NCBI GenBank assembly: GCA_041738285.1
Contig: JBGSQB010000090.1
Coordinates: 10,333-74,332 of the forward strand
Direction: 5' to 3'
From: SZUA-521 sp041738285
GTDB taxonomy: Bacteria > Pseudomonadota > Gammaproteobacteria > Pseudomonadales > Azotimanducaceae
Length of the DNA: 64,000 bases
Made by a program: the position numbers and the translations under genes. The notes under the pieces were generated by a model. It saw nothing but the letters and a program-made list of their open reading frames with translations. It was not told the origin of the DNA and ran no database searches. Of this stretch, positions 1 through 8,507 are shown piece after piece (within the stretch, counting starts at the first letter, position 1; each line of letters starts with the position of its first letter).

Positions 1-1641
1 GTCTTTCTGCCGCGCAACGGCGATCGATTCCAGCACGTCGACGATGCGTTCGATCACGCGATAGATCTCCGCCGTCCCGACACGCACTCCGCCTCGATTG
101 AGTACGGCGTCAGAGCGACCGTGGATGACGATGCCACCGTGCGCGGTGAACTCACCGAAATCGCCGTGATGCCACATACCTTCGAAGCGCTCGAAGTACG
201 CCGCGCGATAGCGACTGTCATCCGGATCGTTCCAGAAGCCGACGGGCATCGATACGAACGATCGCCGGCAAACGAGCTCACCCTTGCCCCGCGACAGTGG
301 CTTTCCGTCGTCGTCCACAAAAGCGACGTCCATCCCGAGGCCTTGGCACTGGATCTCGCCGGCGTACACCGGGGCACAGGGGTTGCCGAGGGCAAAGCAG
401 CCGATGATGTCCGTGCCGCCGGTGATTGATGACAACCTGACTTTAGCGATGTGATCGTACGCCCAGCGATGACTCGAAGCCGGTAATGGTGAGCCGGTTG
501 CGAGCATGGATGTGATACTGCCGAGGTCGTGGCGCGCAGCCGGACCGTAGTCGCTCTTGGCCAGCGCCGATATCAAACCGGGGCTGATCCCGACGTGATT
601 AATCCGTTCTTCCTCGATGTATCGCCAGAGTGCGCCGGCATCCGGATAGAACGGTGCGCCTTCATACAGGCACACTGTCGTGCCATTGGCCAACGCAGAC
701 ACCAGCCAGTTCCACATCATCCAGCCGCAAGTGGTGAAGAAGAGCAGCCGTTCGCCTGCGCGTAGATCGCAGTGCAGCGTATGTTCGATGCGGTGCTTGA
801 GCAGGGTGCCGCCCTGACCATGCACGATGCACTTTGGAACTCCGGTCGTGCCGGACGAGAACATGATGAAGAGCGGTGCATCGAATCTGCGACGGTTGAA
901 CGTCAGCGGCGCCCCTGCCCCTGCGATGCAGTCGGCGTAGTCGAGATGCGGATGTTCAACGGTCCCTTCATCCGGCTCGTCGTCGGTGCGCACCAGGATC
1001 ACTGTTTCTACGCTCGCGATCACGTTCGCCACGTCACGTACGCGCGTCGTGCATGCGAAGCGCTTGCCGTTGTATCGGTATGCGTTGCAACCGATGAGCA
1101 CGCGCGGCGAAATCTGACCGAATCGGTCGACGATCGCGCTGGTGCCGAAGTCCGGTGAGCACGAACTGAACACCGCCCCCAGTGATGCGGTGGCGAGCAT
1201 GCAGACGATGGATTCGATCCTGTTGGGCAGGATCGCAGCGACCCGGTCGCAAGCCCGGACGCCGATTGACCGCAGGTAGTTCGCAAGCGCGGCGACCTCG
1301 TCGTTGAGCTGCGCAAACGTGATCGATGCGCGCGCATCGTTTTCATCGCGATAGATGATGGCGATCTGCTCGTCTCGACGTGATAGCAAGTTCTCGGCGA
1401 AGCACAGTTGTGCGTCCGGGAACCAGCGCGTGCCGGGCATTGCATCGAGATCTTCGCACGGTGCATTGCCGGGTGTTCCGATCACTCCGCAGAACTGCCA
1501 TGCAGCGCGCCAGAATCCTTCCCGATCTTCGATGCTTAAGCGGTGGAGCTCGTCATAGGTACGCGCGCCAAACTGCATGCGAAAGCGATCCATTGCGGTC
1601 GATGCGACCTGCGCAGAGGTTGGTCGCCACAGTGGTGTCAC
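1..1641 (-). CDS. aacS: Acetoacetyl-CoA synthetase (acetoacetate-CoA ligase), 3' end cut by window edge
   Basis: ATP-dependent activation of acetoacetate, or a related short 3-oxo acid, to its CoA thioester in the cytoplasm. The first 547 codons are present of about 650 usual for the family. The N-terminus V-T-P-L-W-R-P is typical of AacS. The adenylate motif FSSGTTGVPK is near residue 265, and the HGRSDAVLNRGGVR region that precedes the C-terminal subdomain is visible; the catalytic Lys of the last subdomain lies beyond the edge. The GTG start (1641) overlaps the stop of the upstream SDR gene as GTGA, so translation is probably coupled. It is the last visible gene of the minus-strand esterase-kinase-enolase operon. 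The family call is secure; the substrate is inferred. Confidence 0.93.
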   Translation of the reverse strand, partial: MTPLWRPTSAQVASTAMDRFRMQFGARTYDELHRLSIEDREGFWRAAWQFCGVIGTPGNAPCEDLDAMPGTRWFPDAQLCFAENLLSRRDEQIAIIYRDENDARASITFAQLNDEVAALANYLRSIGVRACDRVAAILPNRIESIVCMLATASLGAVFSSCSPDFGTSAIVDRFGQISPRVLIGCNAYRYNGKRFACTTRVRDVANVIASVETVILVRTDDEPDEGTVEHPHLDYADCIAGAGAPLTFNRRRFDAPLFIMFSSGTTGVPKCIVHGQGGTLLKHRIEHTLHCDLRAGERLLFFTTCGWMMWNWLVSALANGTTVCLYEGAPFYPDAGALWRYIEEERINHVGISPGLISALAKSDYGPAARHDLGSITSMLATGSPLPASSHRWAYDHIAKVRLSSITGGTDIIGCFALGNPCAPVYAGEIQCQGLGMDVAFVDDDGKPLSRGKGELVCRRSFVSMPVGFWNDPDDSRYRAAYFERFEGMWHHGDFGEFTAHGGIVIHGRSDAVLNRGGVRVGTAEIYRVIERIVDVLESIAVARQKD

Positions 1642-2366
1642 CAGCGCTCTTGGGATGTGCGCACGTCCACTTCGAATGACCATGCGCTGCGTGGTTGCTT
1701 GTAGAGGTATTGAAAGGCGTCGACGATGCCCTCGAGATTGATCAGCCCCTGCTCGCCAAGCTTGTTTGCATATTCGGGGAACCCCTTGATGATCTTGTCC
1801 CCACCGATGGGTCCGTCGATGACCACGTGACCGACATGAATGTGCTCCGGGCCATACTCCTTCGCCATCGCCTGGGCGAGGTTTCGCAGTGCGCCCTTGG
1901 CGGCGTTGAACGCACCGAAATTGGCGCGACCCCGAAGCGATGCGCTGGCGCCGGTGAAGAGCAAGGTGCCGCGGCCCTGCACGCGCATGCGCCGCACCGC
2001 TTCGCGGCCGAACAGGAATCCGCCGAAGCATCCCACGCGCCAGCTCTGTTCGAAGTAACTGGCGGTCATGTCGACGATCTTGCCCGGCGTGTTGTTGCCT
2101 GCGTTGTAGATGGCGACGTCGATGTCACCGTCACCTGCGGCATCTGCACGATCGAACAATGCGACGACGTCGGACTCGACTGTTGCATCGGCAACTACTG
2201 CAGTGGCGGTGCCGTCGTTGGTGGCGATTGAGTGTACAACGGTATCGAGCTGCGACTGTGTGCGACCCGCGACGAAGACGTGCAGACCGAGGCTTGCGAA
2301 TCGCTCCGCCAAGCGAGCGCCAAGCCCGGCTTGAGGACCCACCCCGATGACAACGGCTTTGTTCAT
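1638..2366 (-). CDS. SDR-family oxidoreductase with Phe in place of the catalytic Tyr
   Basis: Short-chain dehydrogenase/reductase fold, 242 residues. The N-terminal Rossmann segment reads VVIGVGPQAGLG and the NAG motif occurs as YNAGN near residue 87. Catalytic-Ser candidates are in TGASAS (139-143). The usual YxxxK is FNAAK (Phe153, Lys157), and the Phe codon is an unambiguous TTC. The protein may therefore have lost normal hydride-transfer catalysis, or uses another acid/base. It sits 16 nt behind the hydroxyacid dehydrogenase and overlaps aacS by 4 nt, within the operon starting near 6819. Substrate unknown. Confidence 0.88.
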   Translation of the reverse strand: MNKAVVIGVGPQAGLGARLAERFASLGLHVFVAGRTQSQLDTVVHSIATNDGTATAVVADATVESDVVALFDRADAAGDGDIDVAIYNAGNNTPGKIVDMTASYFEQSWRVGCFGGFLFGREAVRRMRVQGRGTLLFTGASASLRGRANFGAFNAAKGALRNLAQAMAKEYGPEHIHVGHVVIDGPIGGDKIIKGFPEYANKLGEQGLINLEGIVDAFQYLYKQPRSAWSFEVDVRTSQERW

Positions 2367-2382
2367 GCTGGGTGCTCCGTAG

Positions 2383-3327
2383 CTACACGACTCTGAATCG
2401 CAATGGTTGCGCGTTTGCCAGGCGCAGGCAATTGTCCGCTGCCACGGCCACGCTTCGCGCCAGCGTCTCGCGCGTGAGCCATGCGACGTGAGGCGTCAGC
2501 ACCACGTCGTTGCGGCCGAACAGCGGATGATCGTGCGGCGTGGGCTCGTCCGTGAAGACATCGAGCCCGGCGCCGATGAGGGGGCCATGGTCGAGCGCTT
2601 CGATCAGCGCATTATCGTCGATGAGTGCACCGCGCGCGGTATTGATCAGGATGCTGCCACTGCGCATCGTGCGCAGGCGCGTCCGGTTCATGAGCTTCGT
2701 CGTCGCCGGTGTGAGCGGTATGTGCAGGCTGACGATGTCCGACCTCGCGAGCAGCGCATCGAGTGGCACGAATGGGAGATCGATGTCGGGCTTCCGCGAC
2801 TGCGCCGAGTAGACGACCTGTGCGCCCATGGCCGACAGGATCGGTGCCAGCAGACGAGGTACTGCACCGAATCCGATCAGACCCACCGTGCGGCCGCGAA
2901 TCTCACCGAGTCGGTCCTGCCGCTCAGGCGGCCATGCCCAACCCGCGCCCCCGCGCACTTCGGCATCGAACGGGCGCAGCAGGCGGAGCACTGCAAGCGC
3001 CAGCGCGAGGGTGTGTTCGGCCACCGCTGCACTGTTGGTGCCAGGCATGTTGCACACGGCGATGCCGCGGGCCTTGGCGTAGTCGAGGTCGATCGTGTTC
3101 ACGCCAACCCCGATCTTCTGGATCAGCTTGAGGTTCGGCGCGGCATCCATGACGCGGCGGTCCACAGGACGCAGGCAGTGCCACAACACATCTGCGCTCG
3201 CGAGCAACTCGAACAGCCTTGTGTCGTCCGATTCTGGACAGACGTCGACATCGAGGCCGCGGTTGCGCAGCTCGCCAAGGCTCGCTGCGAATTGGGGCGC
3301 TGCGGCGTAGTTGTAGATCACCTTCAT
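2383..3327 (-). CDS. D-2-hydroxyacid dehydrogenase (glyoxylate/hydroxypyruvate reductase type)
   Basis: 314-residue member of the D-isomer-specific 2-hydroxyacid dehydrogenases, which interconvert 2-oxo acids and D-2-hydroxy acids. Catalytic Arg232 (NTARGALID), Glu261 (DVFTDEP) and His280 (LTPHVAW) are all present. The dinucleotide loop is GFGAVP (152-157). The end of the second strand reads YSAQSRKP with Ser/Arg/Lys instead of an acidic residue, which in this family favours NADPH and is seen in glyoxylate/hydroxypyruvate reductases. It lies between yciI (24 nt) and the SDR gene (16 nt) in one operon. Hydroxypyruvate or a related 2-oxo acid as substrate is an inference from cofactor preference and neighbours. 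Confidence 0.92.
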   Translation of the reverse strand: MKVIYNYAAAPQFAASLGELRNRGLDVDVCPESDDTRLFELLASADVLWHCLRPVDRRVMDAAPNLKLIQKIGVGVNTIDLDYAKARGIAVCNMPGTNSAAVAEHTLALALAVLRLLRPFDAEVRGGAGWAWPPERQDRLGEIRGRTVGLIGFGAVPRLLAPILSAMGAQVVYSAQSRKPDIDLPFVPLDALLARSDIVSLHIPLTPATTKLMNRTRLRTMRSGSILINTARGALIDDNALIEALDHGPLIGAGLDVFTDEPTPHDHPLFGRNDVVLTPHVAWLTRETLARSVAVAADNCLRLANAQPLRFRVV

Positions 3328-3351
3328 CTGCGTCGTCTCTCGACGATCATC

Positions 3352-3639
3352 CTAGGAAGTCGCGGGGATGGCTTGCCGGAAGCCGTGGATATCGACACGT
3401 TCGAAGAGGCCCGCAGCGCGATAAGGATCGCCCGCGGCGAAACGCTCCACCGCCGCCGCGTCTGGCGCGTCCACGATGAAGAACGATCCGCGCATGGTCT
3501 TGCCGTCTTCCGTCAGCAGCGGACCTGCGAGCAGGATCGTCAGCGATGGATTCTTGATGTACGCAAGATGTCGCTCGCGCGTCGCCATGCGTAATTCGAG
3601 GCTGTTGGGCTTATCGAGGCAGTAGAGCGCGAATTGCAT
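3352..3639 (-). CDS. YciI family protein
   Basis: A 95-residue single-domain ferredoxin-like (dimeric alpha/beta barrel) protein. It shows the family's conserved His in RERHLAYI near residue 24 and an Asp in GPLLTEDG near residue 43, followed by FFIVDAPD. Family members are small cytoplasmic enzymes or accessory proteins, often with unknown substrates; a hydrolase or dehydrochlorinase-like role has been suggested for some. It lies 9 nt after the enolase-like gene and 24 nt before the hydroxyacid dehydrogenase, so it probably handles an intermediate of the same pathway. Confidence 0.85.
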   Translation of the reverse strand: MQFALYCLDKPNSLELRMATRERHLAYIKNPSLTILLAGPLLTEDGKTMRGSFFIVDAPDAAAVERFAAGDPYRAAGLFERVDIHGFRQAIPATS

Positions 3640-3648
3640 GAGTCGTCC

Positions 3649-4899
3649 CTATGTCAGTTTCAGTAATGCGAGCGGCGGATGCCCCAGCGATTCGGAGATG
3701 CGCAACAGCTCATTCCACTTGGCGGTGCGCTCGCCGCGGGTCATTGAGCCCACCTTGATCATCGGTGCGCCCCAGCCAACGCTCAGATGCGCGATGGTGA
3801 CGTCTTCGGTCTCGCCCGAGCGCGCGGAGACGATGGGCATGATGCTGCTGCGCGTACATGCGTCGAGTGCCGCTTTGGACTCCGTCAGTGTGCCGGCTTG
3901 ATTCGGTTTGATGAGCGCGGCGTCGATGGCGCCAGACGTGGCGGCCTGCGTGATTCGTGCGGCGTTGGTGACGACGAGATCGTCGCCGACCACGCGGCAT
4001 CTGGGTGCCCGTTTGCGGAAGCGGGCGAAGGAGTCGGCGTCGTCCTCTTGCGCCGGGTCTTCCACCAGTCGAATGGGAAATCGCTCGCACCAGGTTGCGA
4101 GCAACTCGATCCACTCAGTGGATCCGAGTGACCGCTTCTCGCGGGATAGACGGTACTGCCCATCGACATAGAACTGGGTTGCCGCCACGTCGATCGATAT
4201 GACGATGTCGTCTCCGGCAGTGTGCCCTGATGCGTCGATCGCGCGCGTGAGCAGGTCCAATGCGGCTTCGTTGCCTTCGACCTCGGGGAAGTAGCCACCT
4301 TCGTCCGCGACCCCCAAGAGGCGTTTTGACTTGCGCAGCAACTCACCCATGGAACGATAGACGTCCGCGCACCAGTGCAAGGCGGTTGGCCAGTCAGGTG
4401 CACCGACGGGTACGATCATCAGGTCCTGCAGGTCGATGCGGCCGTGGGCGTGCGCGCCGCCGCCCATGATCTGGATTTCCGGCACGGGCAATGCCAGCGA
4501 TGCGCGTTCACCAGCAAGCACTCTGAACAATGGCTGGCCGAGACTGCGTGCATGCGCATGCGCGGCCGCCATGGATGTGGCGATGAGCGTGTTACCGCCG
4601 AGGCGTTCGCGTTGGGCCGTACCGTCGAGCTCGATCAGACGCTGATCGATTGCGGATTGGTTGCTGCAGTCCATACCGATCAGCGCGGGCGCAATCTCGC
4701 GATCGAATCCCGCGCATGCGGTGGCGACGCCGAGTCCATCGGCGTCACGCAGCTCGTGTGCTTCGTACTTTCCCTTGGAGGCGCCCGCAGGCGCGATCGC
4801 GCGACCGTGGGCGGTGTCTGTATGGATCTCCACTTCGATGGTCGGTCGACCGCGCGAGTCCCAGACGCTGCGCGAGCGGCAGTTGCGGATTGCGATCAC
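3649..4899 (-). CDS. Divergent enolase (phosphopyruvate hydratase-like)
   Basis: Full-length enolase-family protein, 416 residues. Yeast-enolase equivalents that are conserved: loop Ser41 in GASKG, His150 (His159), Glu200 in DEGGY (Glu211), metal ligands Asp237, Glu280 and the GDD at 305-307, general base Lys331 in LIKPNQAGTLTE (Lys345), and Lys382 (Lys396). Two active-site residues differ: Glu168 is Asp159, and His373 of the SHRSGETED motif is Ala359. It is probably not the housekeeping enolase, and acts on 2-phosphoglycerate poorly or on a related phospho-hydroxyacid. ATGA overlap with the upstream kinase gene indicates coupled translation. The family is certain; the substrate is open. Confidence 0.9.
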   Translation of the reverse strand: MIAIRNCRSRSVWDSRGRPTIEVEIHTDTAHGRAIAPAGASKGKYEAHELRDADGLGVATACAGFDREIAPALIGMDCSNQSAIDQRLIELDGTAQRERLGGNTLIATSMAAAHAHARSLGQPLFRVLAGERASLALPVPEIQIMGGGAHAHGRIDLQDLMIVPVGAPDWPTALHWCADVYRSMGELLRKSKRLLGVADEGGYFPEVEGNEAALDLLTRAIDASGHTAGDDIVISIDVAATQFYVDGQYRLSREKRSLGSTEWIELLATWCERFPIRLVEDPAQEDDADSFARFRKRAPRCRVVGDDLVVTNAARITQAATSGAIDAALIKPNQAGTLTESKAALDACTRSSIMPIVSARSGETEDVTIAHLSVGWGAPMIKVGSMTRGERTAKWNELLRISESLGHPPLALLKLT

Positions 4900-5906
4900 A
4901 GGAAGTACTCCTCCTGCCAGGCAGTCAGGAACTCGTGTCCCGTTGCAAAGGGCTTTTCGAGCGCGCGAACCGCGGTGGCGCGCACGCGTTTGCGGTCGCG
5001 CGGCTCGGTGAGGTATTCGACCGGCGACTTACCGTCGAGACGCGCCAGTATCAGGGCGGGAACGAGTCGATTCAGGCGCGTCTCCACGGGCTCGGGCGCA
5101 TGTGCTTCGTACGCTTCTTTGAAGCGGAACGCCGAGTCGTACATCCATAGCTGCAGGGTCTTCAGATGGATGCTCTTCAGCAGATAGTGCGACAGCATGA
5201 AGGCGACATCGAAAGCGGGGTCACCCCAGGTTGCGCACTCGGCATCCAGCACGACCGGTGGACGCGATTGGTGGATGAGAACGTTCTTCGGACTGAAGTC
5301 GCCGTGGATCAGCGCGGTGCGATGTTTGCGCTGGTTTTCGGCGATGTCGGTCAGTATGCCCGTCAGTTCGGGATTTCGTCCGGTGGCGCCGATGAAGTAC
5401 GGATCCAGGCGCAACGAATCGAACAGATCTGCATTGTCGAACTGCGCAGCGAGATCCGCGCGGCCGCTGCTTGCGCTGTGCAGCTGACCGAGCAACACGC
5501 CGAGTTCGCGGCCGATGCCAGGTCGCGTCGAGCCTTGCATGAGTAGCGTCTTGTACGGCGTCCACATTGCCGGGCTGAAGTACTGCAGCACCGCGACGCC
5601 TGATTCGGCGTCATCGGCGATCACCTCGGGAACCTGGCCCGGGGTGATGCTCGCCGCGAAGCGCAACCACTGCACTTCAACCGCGTTGCGGCGGATCGAC
5701 GCATGCCAATCGGCCGCAACCTTCAGACGCGGCAACGCGCGTTTGACACAATAGGTTCCACCTGGCCCTTCGATGCGCCAAATATCCGATGACACGCCGC
5801 CGCTCAAGGGCTCGTAGACGAAGGGTCCCTCGCCAGGAAGGAGTCTTTCGACTGTCGCTACCAGTGCTTCGGCGGGTGCCGCATACACCTCAACCGCCGA
5901 AGGCAT
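4896..5906 (-). CDS. APH-family small-molecule phosphotransferase
   Basis: 336-residue aminoglycoside-phosphotransferase/choline-kinase-fold protein. It has a possible ATP-anchoring Lys55 in YCVKRAL, the Brenner motif HGDFSPKN (His201, Asp203, Asn208) and a metal-binding Asp221 in VVLDAE. Members phosphorylate hydroxyl groups of diverse small molecules. The start overlaps the end of the upstream esterase by 17 nt and its end overlaps the enolase-like gene as ATGA. Given a hydroxyacid dehydrogenase and an enolase in the same operon, a role as a hydroxyacid (for example glycerate-like) kinase is attractive but inferred. Antibiotic resistance is unlikely from this context. Confidence 0.88.
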   Translation of the reverse strand: MPSAVEVYAAPAEALVATVERLLPGEGPFVYEPLSGGVSSDIWRIEGPGGTYCVKRALPRLKVAADWHASIRRNAVEVQWLRFAASITPGQVPEVIADDAESGVAVLQYFSPAMWTPYKTLLMQGSTRPGIGRELGVLLGQLHSASSGRADLAAQFDNADLFDSLRLDPYFIGATGRNPELTGILTDIAENQRKHRTALIHGDFSPKNVLIHQSRPPVVLDAECATWGDPAFDVAFMLSHYLLKSIHLKTLQLWMYDSAFRFKEAYEAHAPEPVETRLNRLVPALILARLDGKSPVEYLTEPRDRKRVRATAVRALEKPFATGHEFLTAWQEEYFL

Positions 5907-6819
5907 GTTTCAGCGCTGATGCAGCCTTTTCCATGCCCGGGCGACCCGCATCGAGCAGATGCGACATGGAGAAGAAGCCATGGATGAGCCCATCGTAGCG
6001 GACGCACTCGACCTTGCTGCCGGCTTGCACGAGGCGCGCGCCGTAAGCCTCGCCTTCGTCGCGCAGCGGATCGAACTCCGCGGTCAGTATGAGCGCGGGC
6101 GGTAGGTTCGTCAGATCCTTCGCGCGTGCTGGTGCGGCATAGGGGTGGGCGCGGTCGGCAGCATTCGGACAGTAGTGGTCCCAGAACCAATGCATCGAAT
6201 CGCGGGTGAGCAGGTACCCTTCAGCGTTGTCGCGATAGGAGGGTGTGTCGAATCCGGCTTCGGTGACGGGGTAGACGAGTACCTGCAGGGCGATGCGCGG
6301 GCCTTTGCGATCGCGCGCCATCTGGCTCACCACCGCGGCGAGATTGCCGCCGGCGCTATCGCCTGCGACGGCGATCCTCGACGGGTCCGCGTTGATCGAA
6401 GCGGCGTTCTTGGCCGTCCATACCGTCGCCGCGAAGCAGTCCTCGGCGGCAGCGGGATATCGGTGTTCCGGGGCAAGTCGATAGTCCACGGCCATGACGA
6501 TGCAGTGGGCGAGGTTGCACAGGTCGCGGCATTGGGCATCGTGGGTATCGAGATCGCCGATTACCCAGCCACCGCCGTGGAAATGCACGCACACCGGGAA
6601 GGGCCCCTTGCCCTTGGGCGTGTAGATCCGAATCGGCAGATCACCGCCGGGGCCGGGGATGATGCGATCAGCAACGCTGCCAACGGCGATCTGGGGTGCG
6701 GCCGGCTGCATCGCGCGATAAAGGGCGCGCCCTTCGGCGACCGGCAGCTCCGACATCGCGGGGCCTCCAGCCGCGGCCATCTGCTCGAGCAACGCTTGAA
6801 ACTGTGGATGTAGTGGCAT
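5890..6819 (-). CDS. Alpha/beta hydrolase, hormone-sensitive lipase (HSL) family
   Basis: 309-residue carboxylesterase of the HSL/family IV type. It has the oxyanion-hole motif HGGGW (81-85), nucleophile Ser155 in GDSAGGN, the Asp in TAEFDPLRDEG and the His in DGLIHGF near residue 283. No signal peptide is seen, so it is presumably cytoplasmic and cleaves short-chain esters. It is the first gene of the minus-strand operon down to aacS and could release the hydroxy acid processed by the genes behind it (inference). Its promoter should lie in the divergent 6820-6941 gap shared with the ClpP-like gene. Confidence 0.93.
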   Translation of the reverse strand: MPLHPQFQALLEQMAAAGGPAMSELPVAEGRALYRAMQPAAPQIAVGSVADRIIPGPGGDLPIRIYTPKGKGPFPVCVHFHGGGWVIGDLDTHDAQCRDLCNLAHCIVMAVDYRLAPEHRYPAAAEDCFAATVWTAKNAASINADPSRIAVAGDSAGGNLAAVVSQMARDRKGPRIALQVLVYPVTEAGFDTPSYRDNAEGYLLTRDSMHWFWDHYCPNAADRAHPYAAPARAKDLTNLPPALILTAEFDPLRDEGEAYGARLVQAGSKVECVRYDGLIHGFFSMSHLLDAGRPGMEKAASALKHAFGG

Positions 6820-6941
6820 GGATCTCCCCGTCCGATTTGAGTTCGCTGATGAAGCTTAAGTAACACCGCGCGCCATGAATAGCGCCCTGTACGTGTCTGA
6901 GTATTCTAGTAACATTGCGATCCGTTTCAGGAGAATCCCGC

Positions 6942-7547
6942 ATGAATGATCGTGGCCGGCTCGCAGATGCCGACGATGCCGTCGAGGCAGCTAAGCAGTT
7001 CAATCTGCTGGAAAATTCGCTGCTCAAGCATCGAACGCTGACGATATTCGGCGAGATCAACAAGGAAGTGACCCAGCGCACCGCTGAGAAGCTGCTGTCC
7101 CTGTCCTACGAAAACGACGACCCGATCACCCTGTTCATCGGCTCACCGGGAGGCCATGTCGAATCGGGTGATACCATCTTCGACATGATCCGGTTCATCA
7201 AGCCGGTGGTACGGATCGTCGGCACGGGCTGGGTGGGATCGATCGCGACGCACATCTATCTGGCAACGGCCAAAGAGCATCGTTACGCGCTGCCCAACAC
7301 GCGCTTTCTGATTCATCAGCCATCCGGTGGCTTCGGCGGTGATGCCTCAGACATCGATATTCAGGCGCGTGAGATCTTGAAGACGCGCGAGCGCATCAAC
7401 CGGATCATCGCCGAACAGACCGGCCAGCCGCTGTCGCGGGTTGCCGAAGACACCGACCGGGATTATTGGATGAGCACCGAGGAGTCGGTGGCTTACGGTT
7501 TGGTCGGCAAGGTCATCAGCTCTTCGGCCGAATTGCCCGCCAAGTAA
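6942..7547 (+). CDS. ClpP-like serine protease subunit
   Basis: 201-residue homologue of the Clp proteolytic subunit, which forms barrel-shaped peptidase rings. The catalytic triad aligns with ClpP as Ser100 (GWVGSIA), His125 (FLIHQPSGG) and Asp174 (DTDRD). The handle region reads IDIQAREILKTRERIN. The nucleophile context is G-W-V-G-S instead of the classical G-Q-A-A-S. The ATG at 6942 is preceded by CAGGAG, so a longer TTG-initiated form is unlikely. No Clp ATPase gene is adjacent. It is probably a second, divergent ClpP and not the housekeeping one; followed by an antiporter gene 9 nt downstream. Confidence 0.88.
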   Translation: MNDRGRLADADDAVEAAKQFNLLENSLLKHRTLTIFGEINKEVTQRTAEKLLSLSYENDDPITLFIGSPGGHVESGDTIFDMIRFIKPVVRIVGTGWVGSIATHIYLATAKEHRYALPNTRFLIHQPSGGFGGDASDIDIQAREILKTRERINRIIAEQTGQPLSRVAEDTDRDYWMSTEESVAYGLVGKVISSSAELPAK

Positions 7548-7556
7548 GCACAGGCA

Positions 7557-8507
7557 GTGTTCGAAGCCCTCGTACTGGTTTCGATGGGCCTTGTCGCGCT
7601 CATTGTTGGCGGCGATCTGCTCATTCGTGGCGCCGCCGCGCTCGCCAAGCGGCTCGGTGTTTCCAATCTCGTCATCGGCCTGACGGTGGTGGGGTTCGGC
7701 ACTTCGATCCCGGAGCTCGTCACCAGCGTTCAAGCTGCGCTCTTCGGCGAACCGGAACTCGCCGTCGGTAACGTCATCGGCAGCAATATCGCGAATATTC
7801 TGTTGATTCTCGGCGTGGCAATTCTCATTGCGCCGATTCACTTGAAGATTGGTGAATTGAAACGCGATTGTGCTGCGCTCGGCGTGGCGACCGCGGCCGG
7901 GCTGTTGGTGCTCTATATGTCGGAACTCGATCGGCTGATGGCGACGATTTTCGTTGCCGGCGTCATCGCCTACACGGTCACCGCGTATCGCAGCGAACGC
8001 AATACCCACAAACCGTCAGCGGATCTGCACGCAGCCGAGGCGGGCCTTGCGGGGCAAGCATCTGCCAGACTGTGGGTGACCGTGACCATGGCAGCCGGCG
8101 GGCTCGGTGCGATTCTGGTCGGTGCGACGGTGTTGGTGGATGGCAGCGTCACGCTGGCGCAGATGATGGGCGTGTCCTCGGCGGTGATCGGTCTGACGGT
8201 GGTCGCGGTCGGCACTTCATTGCCCGAGCTGGTTACATCGATCATTGCCGCTGTGCGCAAACAGCCGGAGCTTGCCTTCGGCAATGTCATTGGCAGTAAC
8301 ATCTTCAACGTGCTCGCGATCCTCGGTTTGACCGCTCTCGTTCATCCGTTGCACCTGCGCAGTGGATTCGATGTGGTCGATGCGCTGGTGTTTTTGGGTT
8401 CGGCGGTTGCGTTGATGGTGCTCGCTTCTCGATTGAACCGCGTCGTCGGTGTCGTGTTCATCACCGCATGGGTCATCTACAGCGCATCGCTGTTCGAGCA
8501 TGGCTGA
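7557..8507 (+). CDS. Calcium/sodium antiporter (YrbG/CaCA family)
   Basis: 316-residue inner-membrane protein with two homologous halves. Each carries the alpha-repeat pair: G-F-G-T-S-I-P-E-L-V-T-S then GNVIGSNIANILL in the first half, and AVGTSLPELVTS then GNVIGSNIFNVLAI in the second. The acidic and polar residues of these repeats bind Ca2+/Na+ in the family. The rest is hydrophobic membrane segments with a short hydrophilic loop between the halves near residue 150. It starts with GTG 9 nt after the ClpP-like gene and its last codons overlap the next hydrolase gene by 8 nt, so the three genes form an operon. Confidence 0.95.
   Translation: MFEALVLVSMGLVALIVGGDLLIRGAAALAKRLGVSNLVIGLTVVGFGTSIPELVTSVQAALFGEPELAVGNVIGSNIANILLILGVAILIAPIHLKIGELKRDCAALGVATAAGLLVLYMSELDRLMATIFVAGVIAYTVTAYRSERNTHKPSADLHAAEAGLAGQASARLWVTVTMAAGGLGAILVGATVLVDGSVTLAQMMGVSSAVIGLTVVAVGTSLPELVTSIIAAVRKQPELAFGNVIGSNIFNVLAILGLTALVHPLHLRSGFDVVDALVFLGSAVALMVLASRLNRVVGVVFITAWVIYSASLFEHG

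Noticed and set aside
4896..5906. Aminoglycoside resistance kinase
   Set aside because: The APH fold is broad; the gene is coupled to an enolase-like gene and shows no resistance-gene context or mobile element.
7347..8009. Minus-strand frame overlapping the ClpP-like and antiporter genes
   Set aside because: Composition biased to Arg/His/Asn/Asp, no motif and fully antisense to two well-supported genes.
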